A stretch of DNA of 43,459 bases from positions 1 through 43,459 of the forward strand of contig JAEEWG010000024.1 of the NCBI GenBank assembly GCA_016287245.1, read 5' to 3'. The DNA comes from Clostridia bacterium (GTDB lineage: Bacteria; Bacillota; Clostridia; Saccharofermentanales; Saccharofermentanaceae). The translations under genes were made by a program, and so were the position numbers. This document shows, in pieces, positions 23,908-32,192 of this stretch (positions within the stretch are counted from its first letter, which is position 1; each line of letters begins with the position of its first letter). Below the pieces are notes generated by a model. That model did not search any database and was not told where the DNA came from. It saw only the letters and a program-made list of their open reading frames with translations.

Positions 23908-24747
23908 ATGAATAAGAAATTTCTGAAAGAGATCTTTTCCTATGTGATGATCATGATCGGCGCCCTGATGGCGGCCTTTTCGGTCGCCTGCATCCTGCTT
24001 CCGAACGATGCGATCGATTACGGGACGGCAGGTGTGGCGATCATCATCAGCAAGATGACCGGGTTCCCGCTGTCGCCATGTGTGCTTATCGTATTTCTAC
24101 CGTTCATGCTCGGAGGCTTCCTGCTTCTGGGCGCAAGATTCAGTGTGAAGGCGCTCTTTGGTGCGATCATCTACACCGTTGGACTGGATATCTTTGAAGA
24201 GATCCCGTTTGTTCTGAACACAGAGCACTTTCTGGCGGTGGCATTTGGCGGTGCGATCCTTGGTCTGGGACTGTCGCTCATACTTCGCCACGGCGGATGT
24301 ATCGATGGTTCGGAGATCTTCGCCAATATCATCATCAAAAAGCTTTCCGATAAGACCGGCAGAAACTTCAGCATGTCGGGGATCCTGATTGGATTCAATG
24401 CGTGTGTCTATCTGGCCGCCTTTGTTCTCATCAACAGAAATGCCGCGCTGCTGAGTCTTCTGGTGTATTTTGTTGCGACCGCCGTTATCGATCACTTCAC
24501 AGATCATTTCGAAGCGATCAAGCAGGTCACGATCATTACAAAAGAACCGGACAAGCTTGTGGCTGCGATAAAGAAGAAACTCAATAAGACCTGTACGATC
24601 ATGGACTCCTACGGGGCGATCGCCGGCGAGAATAAGACACTTATCTGCTACGTGAACTACTTCGAACTTCAGAAAATGAAGGAGATCATCGCGGAGAACA
24701 AGGGCACATTCAGCACGGTGTCAACGATCGACGAGATCTTGAGATGA
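23908..24747 (+). CDS. YitT family membrane protein with DUF2179 tail
   Basis: A 279-aa protein. Five or six hydrophobic helices span about residues 8-195, including the family pattern of an early LLPNDAIDYGTAGVAIIISK segment and GGCIDGSEIFANII. A cytoplasmic DUF2179 domain (about residues 205-275: QVTIITKEPDKLVAAIKKKL, and a final TFSTVSTIDEIL) completes it. YitT proteins are common in Bacillota and their role is not established, though transport is suspected. TAAGGAGC precedes the ATG by about 15 bases. It has its own promoter and is not obviously linked to the PPDK-like gene. Confidence 0.85.
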   Translation: MNKKFLKEIFSYVMIMIGALMAAFSVACILLPNDAIDYGTAGVAIIISKMTGFPLSPCVLIVFLPFMLGGFLLLGARFSVKALFGAIIYTVGLDIFEEIPFVLNTEHFLAVAFGGAILGLGLSLILRHGGCIDGSEIFANIIIKKLSDKTGRNFSMSGILIGFNACVYLAAFVLINRNAALLSLLVYFVATAVIDHFTDHFEAIKQVTIITKEPDKLVAAIKKKLNKTCTIMDSYGAIAGENKTLICYVNYFELQKMKEIIAENKGTFSTVSTIDEILR

Positions 24748-24813
24748 GAAAAGAGGGGCCCCCCCGCATGAGAACGGTAGAGAGTTTTATAGAACGGAAG
24801 AAGGAAATAAAAA

Positions 24814-25557
24814 ATGAAGTTCGACGGATCTGAAGTCATTATCGGAAAAGGCGCACAGGCGGAAGTTTTCCAATATCAGGGATACGCATATAAGGTCTAT
24901 AAAAACACATATCCGGCGGAGTGGATCGCATTTGAAAAAGATCAGCAGAGAGCGGTCAATGAACGGGGGATCTGCCCGATCCGCTACTACGATACTGATG
25001 ATGCACACATCATTAAGATGGATCTGATCGAGGGCGAAGAACTCGAGAAGATCGTCCTTTCAGGATATGTCGAAGGGTTCGGCGTTCTGGCGGAAGCTTT
25101 TCGAAAAGTACACGCCGCACCGGTCGAGGGTATTAAGATGCCTCCGCTGATCGCGACAGCCGGCATGGGATTAGGAAAAGAGGATCAGGATGAGATCCTC
25201 CCGATCATCTCGCGTCTTTCCGAAAAGTATCCGTCCTGCATATGTCATCTGGACATGCATTTTCTGAACATCATGATCCCGAACGGAGCGATGGATGCGG
25301 TAAAAAAAGATCGCTCGGATCAAGGCGAAATGAAGTATCCGGAATATGTGATCATCGACTGGATGAACGCCCGGATCGCACCGGCCATTTTCGACTACGC
25401 AAGGACCTATGTGATCTTCGACGAGTTTTCGCAGGAAGGACTTGAGATCTATAAGCAGGCCATCGCAGACGATTTAAGAGCACTGGGCATCTCCGAAGAA
25501 GATTTAGAGGATGCGGTCAGAGTAAGCGCGATCATCCGAAGAAGAGAAAAGAATTAA
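24814..25557 (+). CDS. APH/ChoK-like small-molecule kinase
   Basis: A 247-aa protein kinase-like fold of the aminoglycoside phosphotransferase type. The glycine loop is IGKGAQAEVF, the ATP-binding Lys follows in YAYKVYK, and the catalytic loop is HLDMHFLN (His145, Asp147, Asn152). The Mg2+-binding Asp182 sits in VIIDWMNA, so it should be active. It is shorter than typical APH enzymes. The substrate could be an antibiotic, choline-like compound, sugar or nucleoside. It leads a set with a GNAT and a kinase-GNAT fusion, both also modifiers of small molecules. AAGGAA precedes the ATG. Confidence 0.8.
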   Translation: MKFDGSEVIIGKGAQAEVFQYQGYAYKVYKNTYPAEWIAFEKDQQRAVNERGICPIRYYDTDDAHIIKMDLIEGEELEKIVLSGYVEGFGVLAEAFRKVHAAPVEGIKMPPLIATAGMGLGKEDQDEILPIISRLSEKYPSCICHLDMHFLNIMIPNGAMDAVKKDRSDQGEMKYPEYVIIDWMNARIAPAIFDYARTYVIFDEFSQEGLEIYKQAIADDLRALGISEEDLEDAVRVSAIIRRREKN

Positions 25558-25630
25558 ACTATAAGGAACATGCGGCAGAAGCGGTATGTGCGATAGAATA
25601 GTTAAGGATAATACTTGCAGGGAGAAGTAG

Positions 25631-26101
25631 ATGATCAATATTCGCAGAGCGGAAAAAGAAGATTTTGAGATCCTCGAGGACCTCTATAGAGAGCTCGAGG
25701 AGGACGGCGTTTTTTACCAGCCGCAGCACTTCGTCTTAAGCCCGAAGGGGGCCAGATCAGAGTATATGGCGGGGATCCTGAAGAGCGATAATCAGGCACT
25801 GTTCGTCGCAGAGGACGACGGAAAGGTGATCGGATTTGCACATGTGGTCCTCATCAAGAGCAAGCCCTTCTCCTGCCTTAAGCCGGAGCTGGCGATGTAT
25901 CTTCAGGATCTGGTCGTAACGGCAGAATACAGAAACCGCGGGATCGGTTCCATGTTCATGGACACAGTGAAAAAGTACGGGAGAGAAAACGGTGCGGATT
26001 TTTTCCGCACGCAGGTCTTCCCGGGCAATACGGACGGGCTTCGTTTCTATAAGAGAAACGGCTTTACCGAGACGATGATTACGATCGAAAGCCCGCTCTA
26101 A
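25631..26101 (+). CDS. GNAT family N-acetyltransferase
   Basis: A 156-aa GNAT protein. Strand 4 and the acetyl-CoA loop read LQDLVVTAEYRNRGIGSMFM (loop YRNRGIG) and the end is GNTDGLRFYKRNGFTET. It resembles AAC(6')-like or YitI-like clostridial GNATs, but the acceptor is not known. The ATG has AGGGAG upstream, and a -10-like GATAGAAT lies in the 73-base gap after the kinase gene, so it may have its own promoter. Confidence 0.85.
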   Translation: MINIRRAEKEDFEILEDLYRELEEDGVFYQPQHFVLSPKGARSEYMAGILKSDNQALFVAEDDGKVIGFAHVVLIKSKPFSCLKPELAMYLQDLVVTAEYRNRGIGSMFMDTVKKYGRENGADFFRTQVFPGNTDGLRFYKRNGFTETMITIESPL

Positions 26102-26152
26102 AACAGAGGCCGGCCGGATGGAGAACCGGCTGTAGTGAACGGGAGGAACTAT

Positions 26153-27364
26153 ATGAATTATTTTGTAGAAGGCCTTCAGGGCAGTGGAAAAACGACCCTG
26201 GTCGGACAGCTTTCGGAGAATTTCCCGAACTATGCGGCTATCCGCGAAGGAGAGTATTCTCCGGTGGAACTGGCGTGGTGCGCATATCTCACTAAGGATG
26301 TGTACGAAGAGAAACTTCTGAAGTATCCGGAGCTGCGTGACCAGATCGAAGAGAAAACATATTTCGAAGATGACCATGTTATCGTGTGCTACACGAAAGT
26401 TCGGACGGAGAACAGGAACTTCTATCAGGATCTGGAGCAGTACGAGATCTACAACAACCGCGTCTCTTTTGACGAGTTTAAGAAGATCATTCTGACGCGT
26501 TTTTCAAACTGGAACGGGGACGGAAACATCTTCGAGTGCTCGCTTCTTCAGAACATTGTCGAGGACATGATGCTTTTCCGCGTCTGCACGGATGACGAGA
26601 TCATCGCTTTTTATATAGATGTCCGAAAAGCACTTGAAGGGAAGAAGTTTCACATCATGTACCTGAAGGCGGAGGACATCCGCGGCAATCTTCAGGTGAT
26701 CCGTAAGGAGCGCTCGGACGAGAACGGAAATGAAATCTGGTTTCCGCTGATGATGCAGTTCTTCGACAACTGTCCGTATTCGAAGGCGAAGGGGACATCG
26801 GGCGAAGAGGACCTGATCGCGCACTTTGCGCACCGTCAGGAGCTGGAGCTTCGGATCCTGGAGGAAGTGTTCCCGGGTCAGTACTCCGTGCTTCGCCGGG
26901 GCGTGAAACTCGTGCCGGTAAAAAAGGAAGATCTGGAGACTGTATGGAAGATGCAGGTCGAGGCTTTTTCCGGGCTTCTTGAAAAGTATCAGGACTTCGA
27001 TATGAGCCCCGGGGCAGAGAAACTCGATAAGATCGAAGCACGCTTTAACCAGCCGTGGACGAGCTACTATTTCATCGTGGCAGAGAACAAGAATGTCGGC
27101 GTCATCCGCGTGGTCGATAAGAAAGACGGATCGAGAAAACGCATCTCGCCGATCTGGATCATGGAGGAATTCCGCGGAAAAGGATACGCGCAGCAGGCGA
27201 TCCTTGAGGTCGAGAAGATCTACGGACCGGAGAACTGGAGCCTCGATACGATCCTTCAGGAAAAGGGAAACCTACACCTTTACGAAAAGCTCGGATACCA
27301 TCAGACAGGGAGGATCGAGCACATCAATGAGCGGATGGATATTGTGTTTTACGAGAAAAACTGA
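26153..27364 (+). CDS. P-loop kinase-like domain fused to a GNAT domain
   Basis: A 403-aa fusion. The first ~235 residues begin with a Walker A loop (EGLQGSGKTTL, Lys13) and look like a thymidylate or deoxynucleoside-kinase-like P-loop NTPase, with a long helical insert. From about residue 252 (VPVKKEDLETVWKMQVEAF) a GNAT domain follows, with MEEFRGKGYAQQAI and GNLHLYEKLGYHQTG. Kinase plus acetyltransferase in one chain recalls the bifunctional AAC-APH aminoglycoside enzyme, but the kinase fold here is different, so only the logic is similar. GGGAGGAAC precedes ATG 26153; ATG 26135 is less well placed. Substrates unknown. Confidence 0.75.
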   Translation: MNYFVEGLQGSGKTTLVGQLSENFPNYAAIREGEYSPVELAWCAYLTKDVYEEKLLKYPELRDQIEEKTYFEDDHVIVCYTKVRTENRNFYQDLEQYEIYNNRVSFDEFKKIILTRFSNWNGDGNIFECSLLQNIVEDMMLFRVCTDDEIIAFYIDVRKALEGKKFHIMYLKAEDIRGNLQVIRKERSDENGNEIWFPLMMQFFDNCPYSKAKGTSGEEDLIAHFAHRQELELRILEEVFPGQYSVLRRGVKLVPVKKEDLETVWKMQVEAFSGLLEKYQDFDMSPGAEKLDKIEARFNQPWTSYYFIVAENKNVGVIRVVDKKDGSRKRISPIWIMEEFRGKGYAQQAILEVEKIYGPENWSLDTILQEKGNLHLYEKLGYHQTGRIEHINERMDIVFYEKN

Positions 27365-27406
27365 TGTCGGGATATTGATTCCGATGAACATAACCAGGAG
27401 TGAAAT

Positions 27407-28084
27407 ATGGAACTGAAACAACTTACGGAACGCATATGGTTTATGCCATATGAAGAGGAGCGGGACCGCCCGAACCTCGGATATATCAAGGGTGATAACT
27501 GGGCCCTGGCGGTCGATGCCGGCCACTCGGAAGAGCATGTAAATCAGTTTTACGCTCTTCTTGAAAAGGAAGGACTTCCGCTTCCGGACCTTACGGTAAT
27601 TACGCACTGGCACTGGGATCACACCTTCGGCATGCATGCGGTACACGGCCTTTCTCTTACCTGCGAAAGGACTAACGAGTATCTTAAAATGAAGAAGGAA
27701 GAGATCGAGAAGGAAGGTCCTTCGGGCTTTTTATCGATCAATGACAGCGTCAGAAAAGAATACGAAGGCGGAAAAGAAGTCATTGTGGTTCCTGCGGATA
27801 TGACTTTCCGCGGAGAGATGACGCTGGATCTTGGCGGTGTCACGGTAAAGATCGTAACGTCCGAAGCGCCTCACACCGATGACTCCACACTGGTTTTCGT
27901 ATGTGAAGACAGCGTGCTGTTCCTGGGTGATGCCACATGCAATGCATATCCCGGAGGTCCGAAGGATAAGGGCCTGAGCATGAAGCTTGCCGATACGATC
28001 CGAAGATTCGCCCCGAAGACCTGCATGGAGGGTCACTGGGTGCCGACCACGATGGACGATACACTGTCGGATCTTCTTTCGTGA
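27407..28084 (+). CDS. Metallo-beta-lactamase fold hydrolase
   Basis: A 225-aa MBL-fold enzyme binding two metal ions. The metal motif THWHWDH gives His67, His69, Asp71 and His72. A further His is in EAPHTDDST, and the bridging Asp in LFLGDATCN. The motif GHWVP near the end gives the last His. It resembles small clostridial glyoxalase II-like or Zn-hydrolase proteins; the substrate is unknown. AGGAG precedes the ATG. A different MBL subfamily is represented by the decayed gene at 32006-32092. Confidence 0.85.
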   Translation: MELKQLTERIWFMPYEEERDRPNLGYIKGDNWALAVDAGHSEEHVNQFYALLEKEGLPLPDLTVITHWHWDHTFGMHAVHGLSLTCERTNEYLKMKKEEIEKEGPSGFLSINDSVRKEYEGGKEVIVVPADMTFRGEMTLDLGGVTVKIVTSEAPHTDDSTLVFVCEDSVLFLGDATCNAYPGGPKDKGLSMKLADTIRRFAPKTCMEGHWVPTTMDDTLSDLLS

Positions 28085-28157
28085 TCCGCGCCTGATCCGA
28101 CCGATTACGGCACATGCCGGAAGAACTGTCAGAAATGAAAAGGAAGAATGAAATTAA

Positions 28158-28940
28158 ATGATCGATGGACACATTCATGTCGAGTACGGTCCATACACAC
28201 TTGAGTGGATCGATGAATTTGTGAAAAAGGCTGTGGAGACGGGATTAAGTGAGATCCGTCTTCTCGAGCATAACTACATGTTTCCGGAGTTTTCACCGAT
28301 GTATGATTCCGCATGTGCGGCAAGTGATTTCGTGAATGACTGGTTTCAGAGAAAGGCTGCATATAAGAGCCTTCTGGAGTATCTGGCGCTGATCGACCAG
28401 GTCAGATCAAGGGAGTACCCGGTCCGCATCAAGTTCGGCCTCGAGGTCTGCTACTTCCCGAAATGGGAAGATCTCATCTATAAGAATACGAAGGACCTCG
28501 GCCTCGATTTTCTTCTCGGAAGCATGCACTTTGTCGGAGATTTTGCCTTCGACCATACGACGGAACTCTGGGAAGGGATCGACGTGGACAGCACATACAG
28601 AAGATATTTCGAAGATTCCGTGAAACTTTCGGACAGCGGTCTTTTCACGGGGATCGGGCATCCGGATACGCTAAAACTCTTCGGACATAAAGCATCGTTT
28701 CCACTGACGGAATACTACGAAGCTCTGGCAAAAGCACTTGCCAGAAACGGCATGTACGCCGACCAGAACAGCGGTGCTCATAGAAGATGTCCGGACACGG
28801 CGGAGCTTGGAATGAATCCGGAATTGATTTCGATTTTAAAGAAGCATAACGTGCCGATCATCACATCCTCGGATGCACATAAACCGGAGGATGTCGGATA
28901 CATGATCAGTGAACTGGAAAAACTTGTAGAGGAAGCATAG
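28158..28940 (+). CDS. PHP-domain phosphatase (HisJ-like histidinol-phosphatase)
   Basis: A 260-aa PHP-family hydrolase with a trinuclear metal site. The first metal motif IDGHIHVEY gives His5 and His7. Later metal ligands are in LLEHNY, LEVCYF (Glu), LGSMHFV (His), GIGHPD and SSDAHKP. This is the HisJ/HisK pattern of histidinol-phosphatases, which remove phosphate in histidine synthesis. No other his genes are present, so a related phosphoesterase role is equally possible. The ribosome site AGGAAG is 11 bases from the ATG, which is somewhat long. It ends at a shared terminator. Confidence 0.8.
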   Translation: MIDGHIHVEYGPYTLEWIDEFVKKAVETGLSEIRLLEHNYMFPEFSPMYDSACAASDFVNDWFQRKAAYKSLLEYLALIDQVRSREYPVRIKFGLEVCYFPKWEDLIYKNTKDLGLDFLLGSMHFVGDFAFDHTTELWEGIDVDSTYRRYFEDSVKLSDSGLFTGIGHPDTLKLFGHKASFPLTEYYEALAKALARNGMYADQNSGAHRRCPDTAELGMNPELISILKKHNVPIITSSDAHKPEDVGYMISELEKLVEEA

Positions 28941-28941
28941 A

Positions 28942-28980
28942 AAACCTGCCAACAAGCTATTGATTTTTGTTAGCAGGTTT
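28942..28980. terminator. Bidirectional terminator shared by convergent genes
   Basis: Stem AAACCTGC-c-AACAA / TTGTT-a-GCAGGTTT with one mismatch, an 11-base loop, and pyrimidine-rich flanks in both directions. It lies right after the PHP gene, and the TAG stop of the minus-strand HD-TGS gene (28957-28959) is inside the loop. One hairpin therefore can end both transcripts. Confidence 0.75.
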
Positions 28981-30471
28981 CTTCTTTGCATCTACAAATT
29001 CAGCGATGAGGTGATTGATAGCGTTGCTGGTCTTGACGTGACGGAACCACGTGATGGATGGCGTCACTTTCAATGAGTGATAGACGACGACCCTGTCGCC
29101 TTCGCTTAAGCGGACGTGCGGGCCGAGCCGGTCGGGATTGCCGTCGATGGTCGCGTAGTCAAAATGCAGGCCGATGTCGGAATGGATCGCGAAGGCGAAA
29201 TCCAGTACAGTGGCGCCATCATCGATATACATCTCGGAGCCGTCCTGCTTATAGACTTTGATCTTCTTATTTCGGAAACCGGAAGGTTCATAAGGATCCA
29301 CGCCTTTGATGTTGAATCCGTCCATCTCATCCACGATATCTCCGATCCGGAAGCGGATATAATCCAGTTCACTTCGCACGAAGACACGGTAGCGGTTCTC
29401 CATCTCGTCCTTGAGAAGAAGGTAGGACGAGTGGCCGTCCGATGTCCTGGCGAACTGGCATATCTCCATGCCGAGATCGAGCAGATATTTTTCATAAAAA
29501 GAGAAGAAGACGTCGGCTGCGGTCTTTTTCGGATTTTCATCGAGAAAAGAATCCTTGATCACGAATGTCATGTCATAAAGAGGGATCTCTGCTTTCGTGA
29601 AGATCCCGCGAAGGGAACTGTTGCAGTTTTCAAGAGTCTTGACAGTCTGGCGACGAAGGCTTGCGATGGATCGTTTACTGCATTCGAATTTGGCGATGGC
29701 TTTACTTAATGTGAGTGCGTCCTGATCGGCGACGCCGCCGTTTCGGATCGGAAGATCATTCAGTTTGGAAAGATCTGAAATCAGGGAATGTATCTTGTTG
29801 ATAACGAATGTGGTGGAAATGTTATTTTGAAGAAGCAGGATCTGGTAGGCTTCGGAGATCTCGTCATAAGTGTCCTTGTGCTCGATGCGTAAGCAGAGGT
29901 TTGAAAGCTCGTCGGCCAGGTAATAGGCTTTGGCCAGCTCGGCAAGAGGAATGATGATCTCTCTGGTGTCGCGGGCCTTTTTGATCTGCTTATTGATGGG
30001 AAAACACCCGATCGTGTAGAGGTTGTCGAGGCGGTCAGCGATCTTGATGAGCAGAGCCTTGCGGTTCATGTTCTCAAGAAGTTTGACCTCCGACATTCGG
30101 TCGATCTCTTCTTTCGTGAGCTTGCTCTTTTCGGCCTCGGTGATGGATCCGTCGATCGAGGTGACGTTATCGACAAGACGGGCGATGTTCTCGCTGAACA
30201 TCTCGCTGATATCTTCGACGGTGACATCACAGTCTTCGACGACATCGTGAAGAAGTGCCGCGATGATCGTGTCGCACTCCAGTCCCCAGGAAGCCAGAAA
30301 ATGGGCGACACGAAGCGGGTGATTGATGTACGGCTCGCCGGATTTTCTAAAAACGCCGTCGTGCTTTTCGGCCGCGAAGTTATAGGCCTTCCTTAGATAA
30401 GGCTTATAGACGATCGAGTGATTATTCTGCATGGTATGGATGATGTCGTTAATAGTACAGGTCTTGTTCAT
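28957..30471 (-). CDS. Rel/SpoT-like HD hydrolase with TGS domain, synthetase motifs absent
   Basis: A 504-aa cytoplasmic protein. Residues about 20-200 are a Rel-type HD domain with RKSGEPYINHP (His51), LLHDVVED (His75-Asp76, Glu79-Asp80) and IADRLDNLYT (Asp146), so (p)ppGpp hydrolysis is plausible. Residues 200-395 replace the synthetase domain but lack its GxxKxxYS and nucleotide-binding motifs. A TGS domain follows (about 405-470: the GATVLDFAFAIHSDIG segment). No ACT domain is present. A hydrolase-only long RSH-like protein is inferred. The start at 30471 has GGGAGGG upstream. It is 30 bases downstream of the XRE regulator and surely in the same operon. Confidence 0.8.
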   Translation of the reverse strand: MNKTCTINDIIHTMQNNHSIVYKPYLRKAYNFAAEKHDGVFRKSGEPYINHPLRVAHFLASWGLECDTIIAALLHDVVEDCDVTVEDISEMFSENIARLVDNVTSIDGSITEAEKSKLTKEEIDRMSEVKLLENMNRKALLIKIADRLDNLYTIGCFPINKQIKKARDTREIIIPLAELAKAYYLADELSNLCLRIEHKDTYDEISEAYQILLLQNNISTTFVINKIHSLISDLSKLNDLPIRNGGVADQDALTLSKAIAKFECSKRSIASLRRQTVKTLENCNSSLRGIFTKAEIPLYDMTFVIKDSFLDENPKKTAADVFFSFYEKYLLDLGMEICQFARTSDGHSSYLLLKDEMENRYRVFVRSELDYIRFRIGDIVDEMDGFNIKGVDPYEPSGFRNKKIKVYKQDGSEMYIDDGATVLDFAFAIHSDIGLHFDYATIDGNPDRLGPHVRLSEGDRVVVYHSLKVTPSITWFRHVKTSNAINHLIAEFVDAKKKPANKNQ

Positions 30472-30501
30472 ATACTATCCCTCCCCCCGAAGAAACATCG
30501 A

Positions 30502-31650
30502 TCACTGTTTCAGGAAAGTGTCCTTGAGCATGTGATACCATGCATCGTCGTCACGATTCGAGATCTTGCCGACGCGGAACAGGTTCCTGTCCACCACTCG
30601 CTTAACGTAAGCGGAGATCGCTCCTTTTACTGTAATGTCACGCTGGAAATCGGAAACATCCTCGTCCGGCTCCGCGTACTGTTTCTTGATGAACTGGATC
30701 AATTCATCGGTGTCGTGGGAATCTTTCACGGAGATATGGCTCAGGAGCAGCATGTGATGCAGCTCTTCGTCAGAAAGACGGGTATTCTCTCTGGAAAGTC
30801 CGATAAACTGGATCGCGGGCATCGGCTCGCGTCCTTTGGAAATGGAATTGATGGTCCCGATCCCGCTGCTGTATTTCGATGCTTCAGACGGTACAGGCGG
30901 CCGGTGGAGTATGATGAGTGCCTGATCCTTATTACTCTGCTTGATCGTGATGAATGCGTGATTGTGATTCATCTCGAAAACGCCATAATAAGGGATGCCG
31001 GGATACCTTATCTCTTCTTCCGCCGGGCCGGTCTCCTTTTTCGACCGGATCTCCTCTTCCTTTTCTGCCTTCAGGTTTCTTTTCGAATAGTTGCTCTCTA
31101 CATACTTGGCAAAAGATCCGCCGTGGTTCCTGATCTCTGTCTCGATGCGGTAGCGCGTCCCGATCGCTTCGGTGCGGGACGGGATCCCCATGATGCAGAC
31201 GACACTGTGTCCGAGACTGTTCACAGGCGACGGCGTGGCATAGATATGCAGGATGCCGAACATCAGTGATGCGGAAGGTGGATTGTGATCGTTTCCCTTG
31301 TAGTTACCGGTATTAAAGTAATAGAGGTAATACGTGCCTTCGTAGCGGGAATAATCCTCCAGCTCTTCCTTCTCGATCTCGGAAGTCGGCGGGATGGCAT
31401 CGTAGGCTGCAGGGGTGATGTCCTTTGAAAGGAAATCATCGATCGAGATGCCGTAGATGCTCTTGAGCGACAGAAGAAAACTTAGTGGCGGAAGCGTCTT
31501 CCCATTCTTATATGAGGAGATCAGTGCTTCGGCGACATGTGTTCTCTCGGCCAGCTGCTTCTGATTGATGCCGTTCTGCTCCAGCAGACGTTTTATATTG
31601 ACTGAAACCTGTTCCCTAACAGTGAAATCGGTAATATCAATGTTCTCCAT
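30502..31650 (-). CDS. XRE family regulator with large C-terminal domain
   Basis: A 382-aa protein. Residues about 10-70 form a Cro/C1-type HTH (NIKRLLEQNGINQKQLAERT, then LISSYKNGKTLPPL). Residues 90-382 are a domain I do not recognise, with a beta-rich centre and a C-terminal helical part rich in Asp and Glu. It may sense a ligand. The ATG has a purine-rich GGGGGAGGGG site. The promoter at 31720-31747 and the two TTTAG-CTAAA palindromes upstream are the natural targets for autoregulation. The HD-TGS gene follows in the same operon, so the regulator probably controls a nucleotide-alarmone response. Confidence 0.75.
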   Translation of the reverse strand: MENIDITDFTVREQVSVNIKRLLEQNGINQKQLAERTHVAEALISSYKNGKTLPPLSFLLSLKSIYGISIDDFLSKDITPAAYDAIPPTSEIEKEELEDYSRYEGTYYLYYFNTGNYKGNDHNPPSASLMFGILHIYATPSPVNSLGHSVVCIMGIPSRTEAIGTRYRIETEIRNHGGSFAKYVESNYSKRNLKAEKEEEIRSKKETGPAEEEIRYPGIPYYGVFEMNHNHAFITIKQSNKDQALIILHRPPVPSEASKYSSGIGTINSISKGREPMPAIQFIGLSRENTRLSDEELHHMLLLSHISVKDSHDTDELIQFIKKQYAEPDEDVSDFQRDITVKGAISAYVKRVVDRNLFRVGKISNRDDDAWYHMLKDTFLKQ

Positions 31651-31719
31651 TTATACCCCTCCCCCTATTCACTTGAAACCATATATCCTTCAGCGCCAGC
31701 TTCTTACCCTTCTGCCTTC

Positions 31720-31747
31720 ATTATAGAGCCTCAAAGGTAAAAAGCAA
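31720..31747 (-). promoter_or_regulatory. Promoter of the XRE / HD-TGS operon
   Basis: On the - strand TTGCTT (31742-31747), 16 bases, then TATAAT (31720-31725). It is 70 bases before the XRE start, and the nearer palindrome (31767-31781) lies just upstream of the -35. Confidence 0.6.
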
Positions 31748-31766
31748 TTGAAAAAGCGTGAAAGAC

Positions 31767-31863
31767 TTTAGTTATACTAAATTTGCTTCTTCAAAAATCG
31801 GAAAAAGCGGTTTAACAGGGTTACAAATCGGACGGCAAAAGAGAGAAATTTAGTTGTCCTAAA
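31767..31863. promoter_or_regulatory. Two TTTAG-n5-CTAAA palindromes, likely operators
   Basis: TTTAGTTATACTAAA (31767-31781) and TTTAGTTGTCCTAAA (31849-31863) share 5-base arms and TT at the start of the spacer. Their centres are 82 bases apart in an AT-rich gene-free stretch (31651-32005) between the XRE gene and a decayed MBL gene. The XRE protein is the likely binder; a DtxR/MntR-type regulator is an alternative because its boxes look similar (TTTAGG-CCTAAA). Nothing else gene-like is visible in this stretch. Confidence 0.55.
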
Positions 31864-32005
31864 CCGAAAAGCGGCGAGAATTTACCAGGGGTGGGTAAAT
31901 CCGTTTTCAGTATTCCGAAACAGGTGATTTAGCCGCCTTTCTTATAGATATAGAAGAGTGTGATAGTCTAAAACAGTAAGAAGATCTTTGAAGGAGGAGA
32001 ACAAC

Positions 32006-32092
32006 ATGGCAGACGTGATCAAAATCAATGACAGTACCTGGAGGATCGAGGATGGCGGAGTGAGATTCCTCCTTCTCTGTGACCTGAAATAA
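32006..32092 (+). pseudogene. Decayed 5' end of an MBL-fold hydrolase gene
   Basis: An ORF with an excellent AAGGAGGAG ribosome site encodes MADVIKINDSTWRIEDGGVR followed by FLLLCDLK and a stop. This is the N-terminus of a metallo-beta-lactamase fold subfamily, which normally continues into a G-x-EKALLIDSG segment. Just past the stop another frame reads REKLLRIIG (about 32094-32118), as expected after a frameshift. Nothing of the metal-binding region remains. The surviving start with intact ribosome site and the operators upstream suggests the loss is recent, or that the short product is still made. Confidence 0.6.
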
Positions 32093-32124
32093 GAGAAAAG
32101 CTTCTCCGTATCATAGGAAATCCC

Positions 32125-32154
32125 TTGAATAAAACCGAACAAATGTGCTACAAT
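32125..32154 (+). promoter_or_regulatory. Promoter of the DUF3795 gene
   Basis: TTGAAT (32125-32130), 18 bases, TACAAT (32149-32154) with a TGC extension, 39 bases before the start. Confidence 0.6.
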
Positions 32155-32192
32155 ATAAAGGTCGACAAATCCATAACAAGGAAGGTGTCTAT

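Noticed and set aside
30418..31269. 283-codon open frame on the + strand
   Set aside because: Antisense to the XRE gene; no ribosome site and no domain.
31651..32005. Possible CRISPR-like or tandem repeat in the AT-rich stretch
   Set aside because: Only two copies of a 15-base palindrome 82 bases apart, with unrelated sequence between; this fits operators, not an array.
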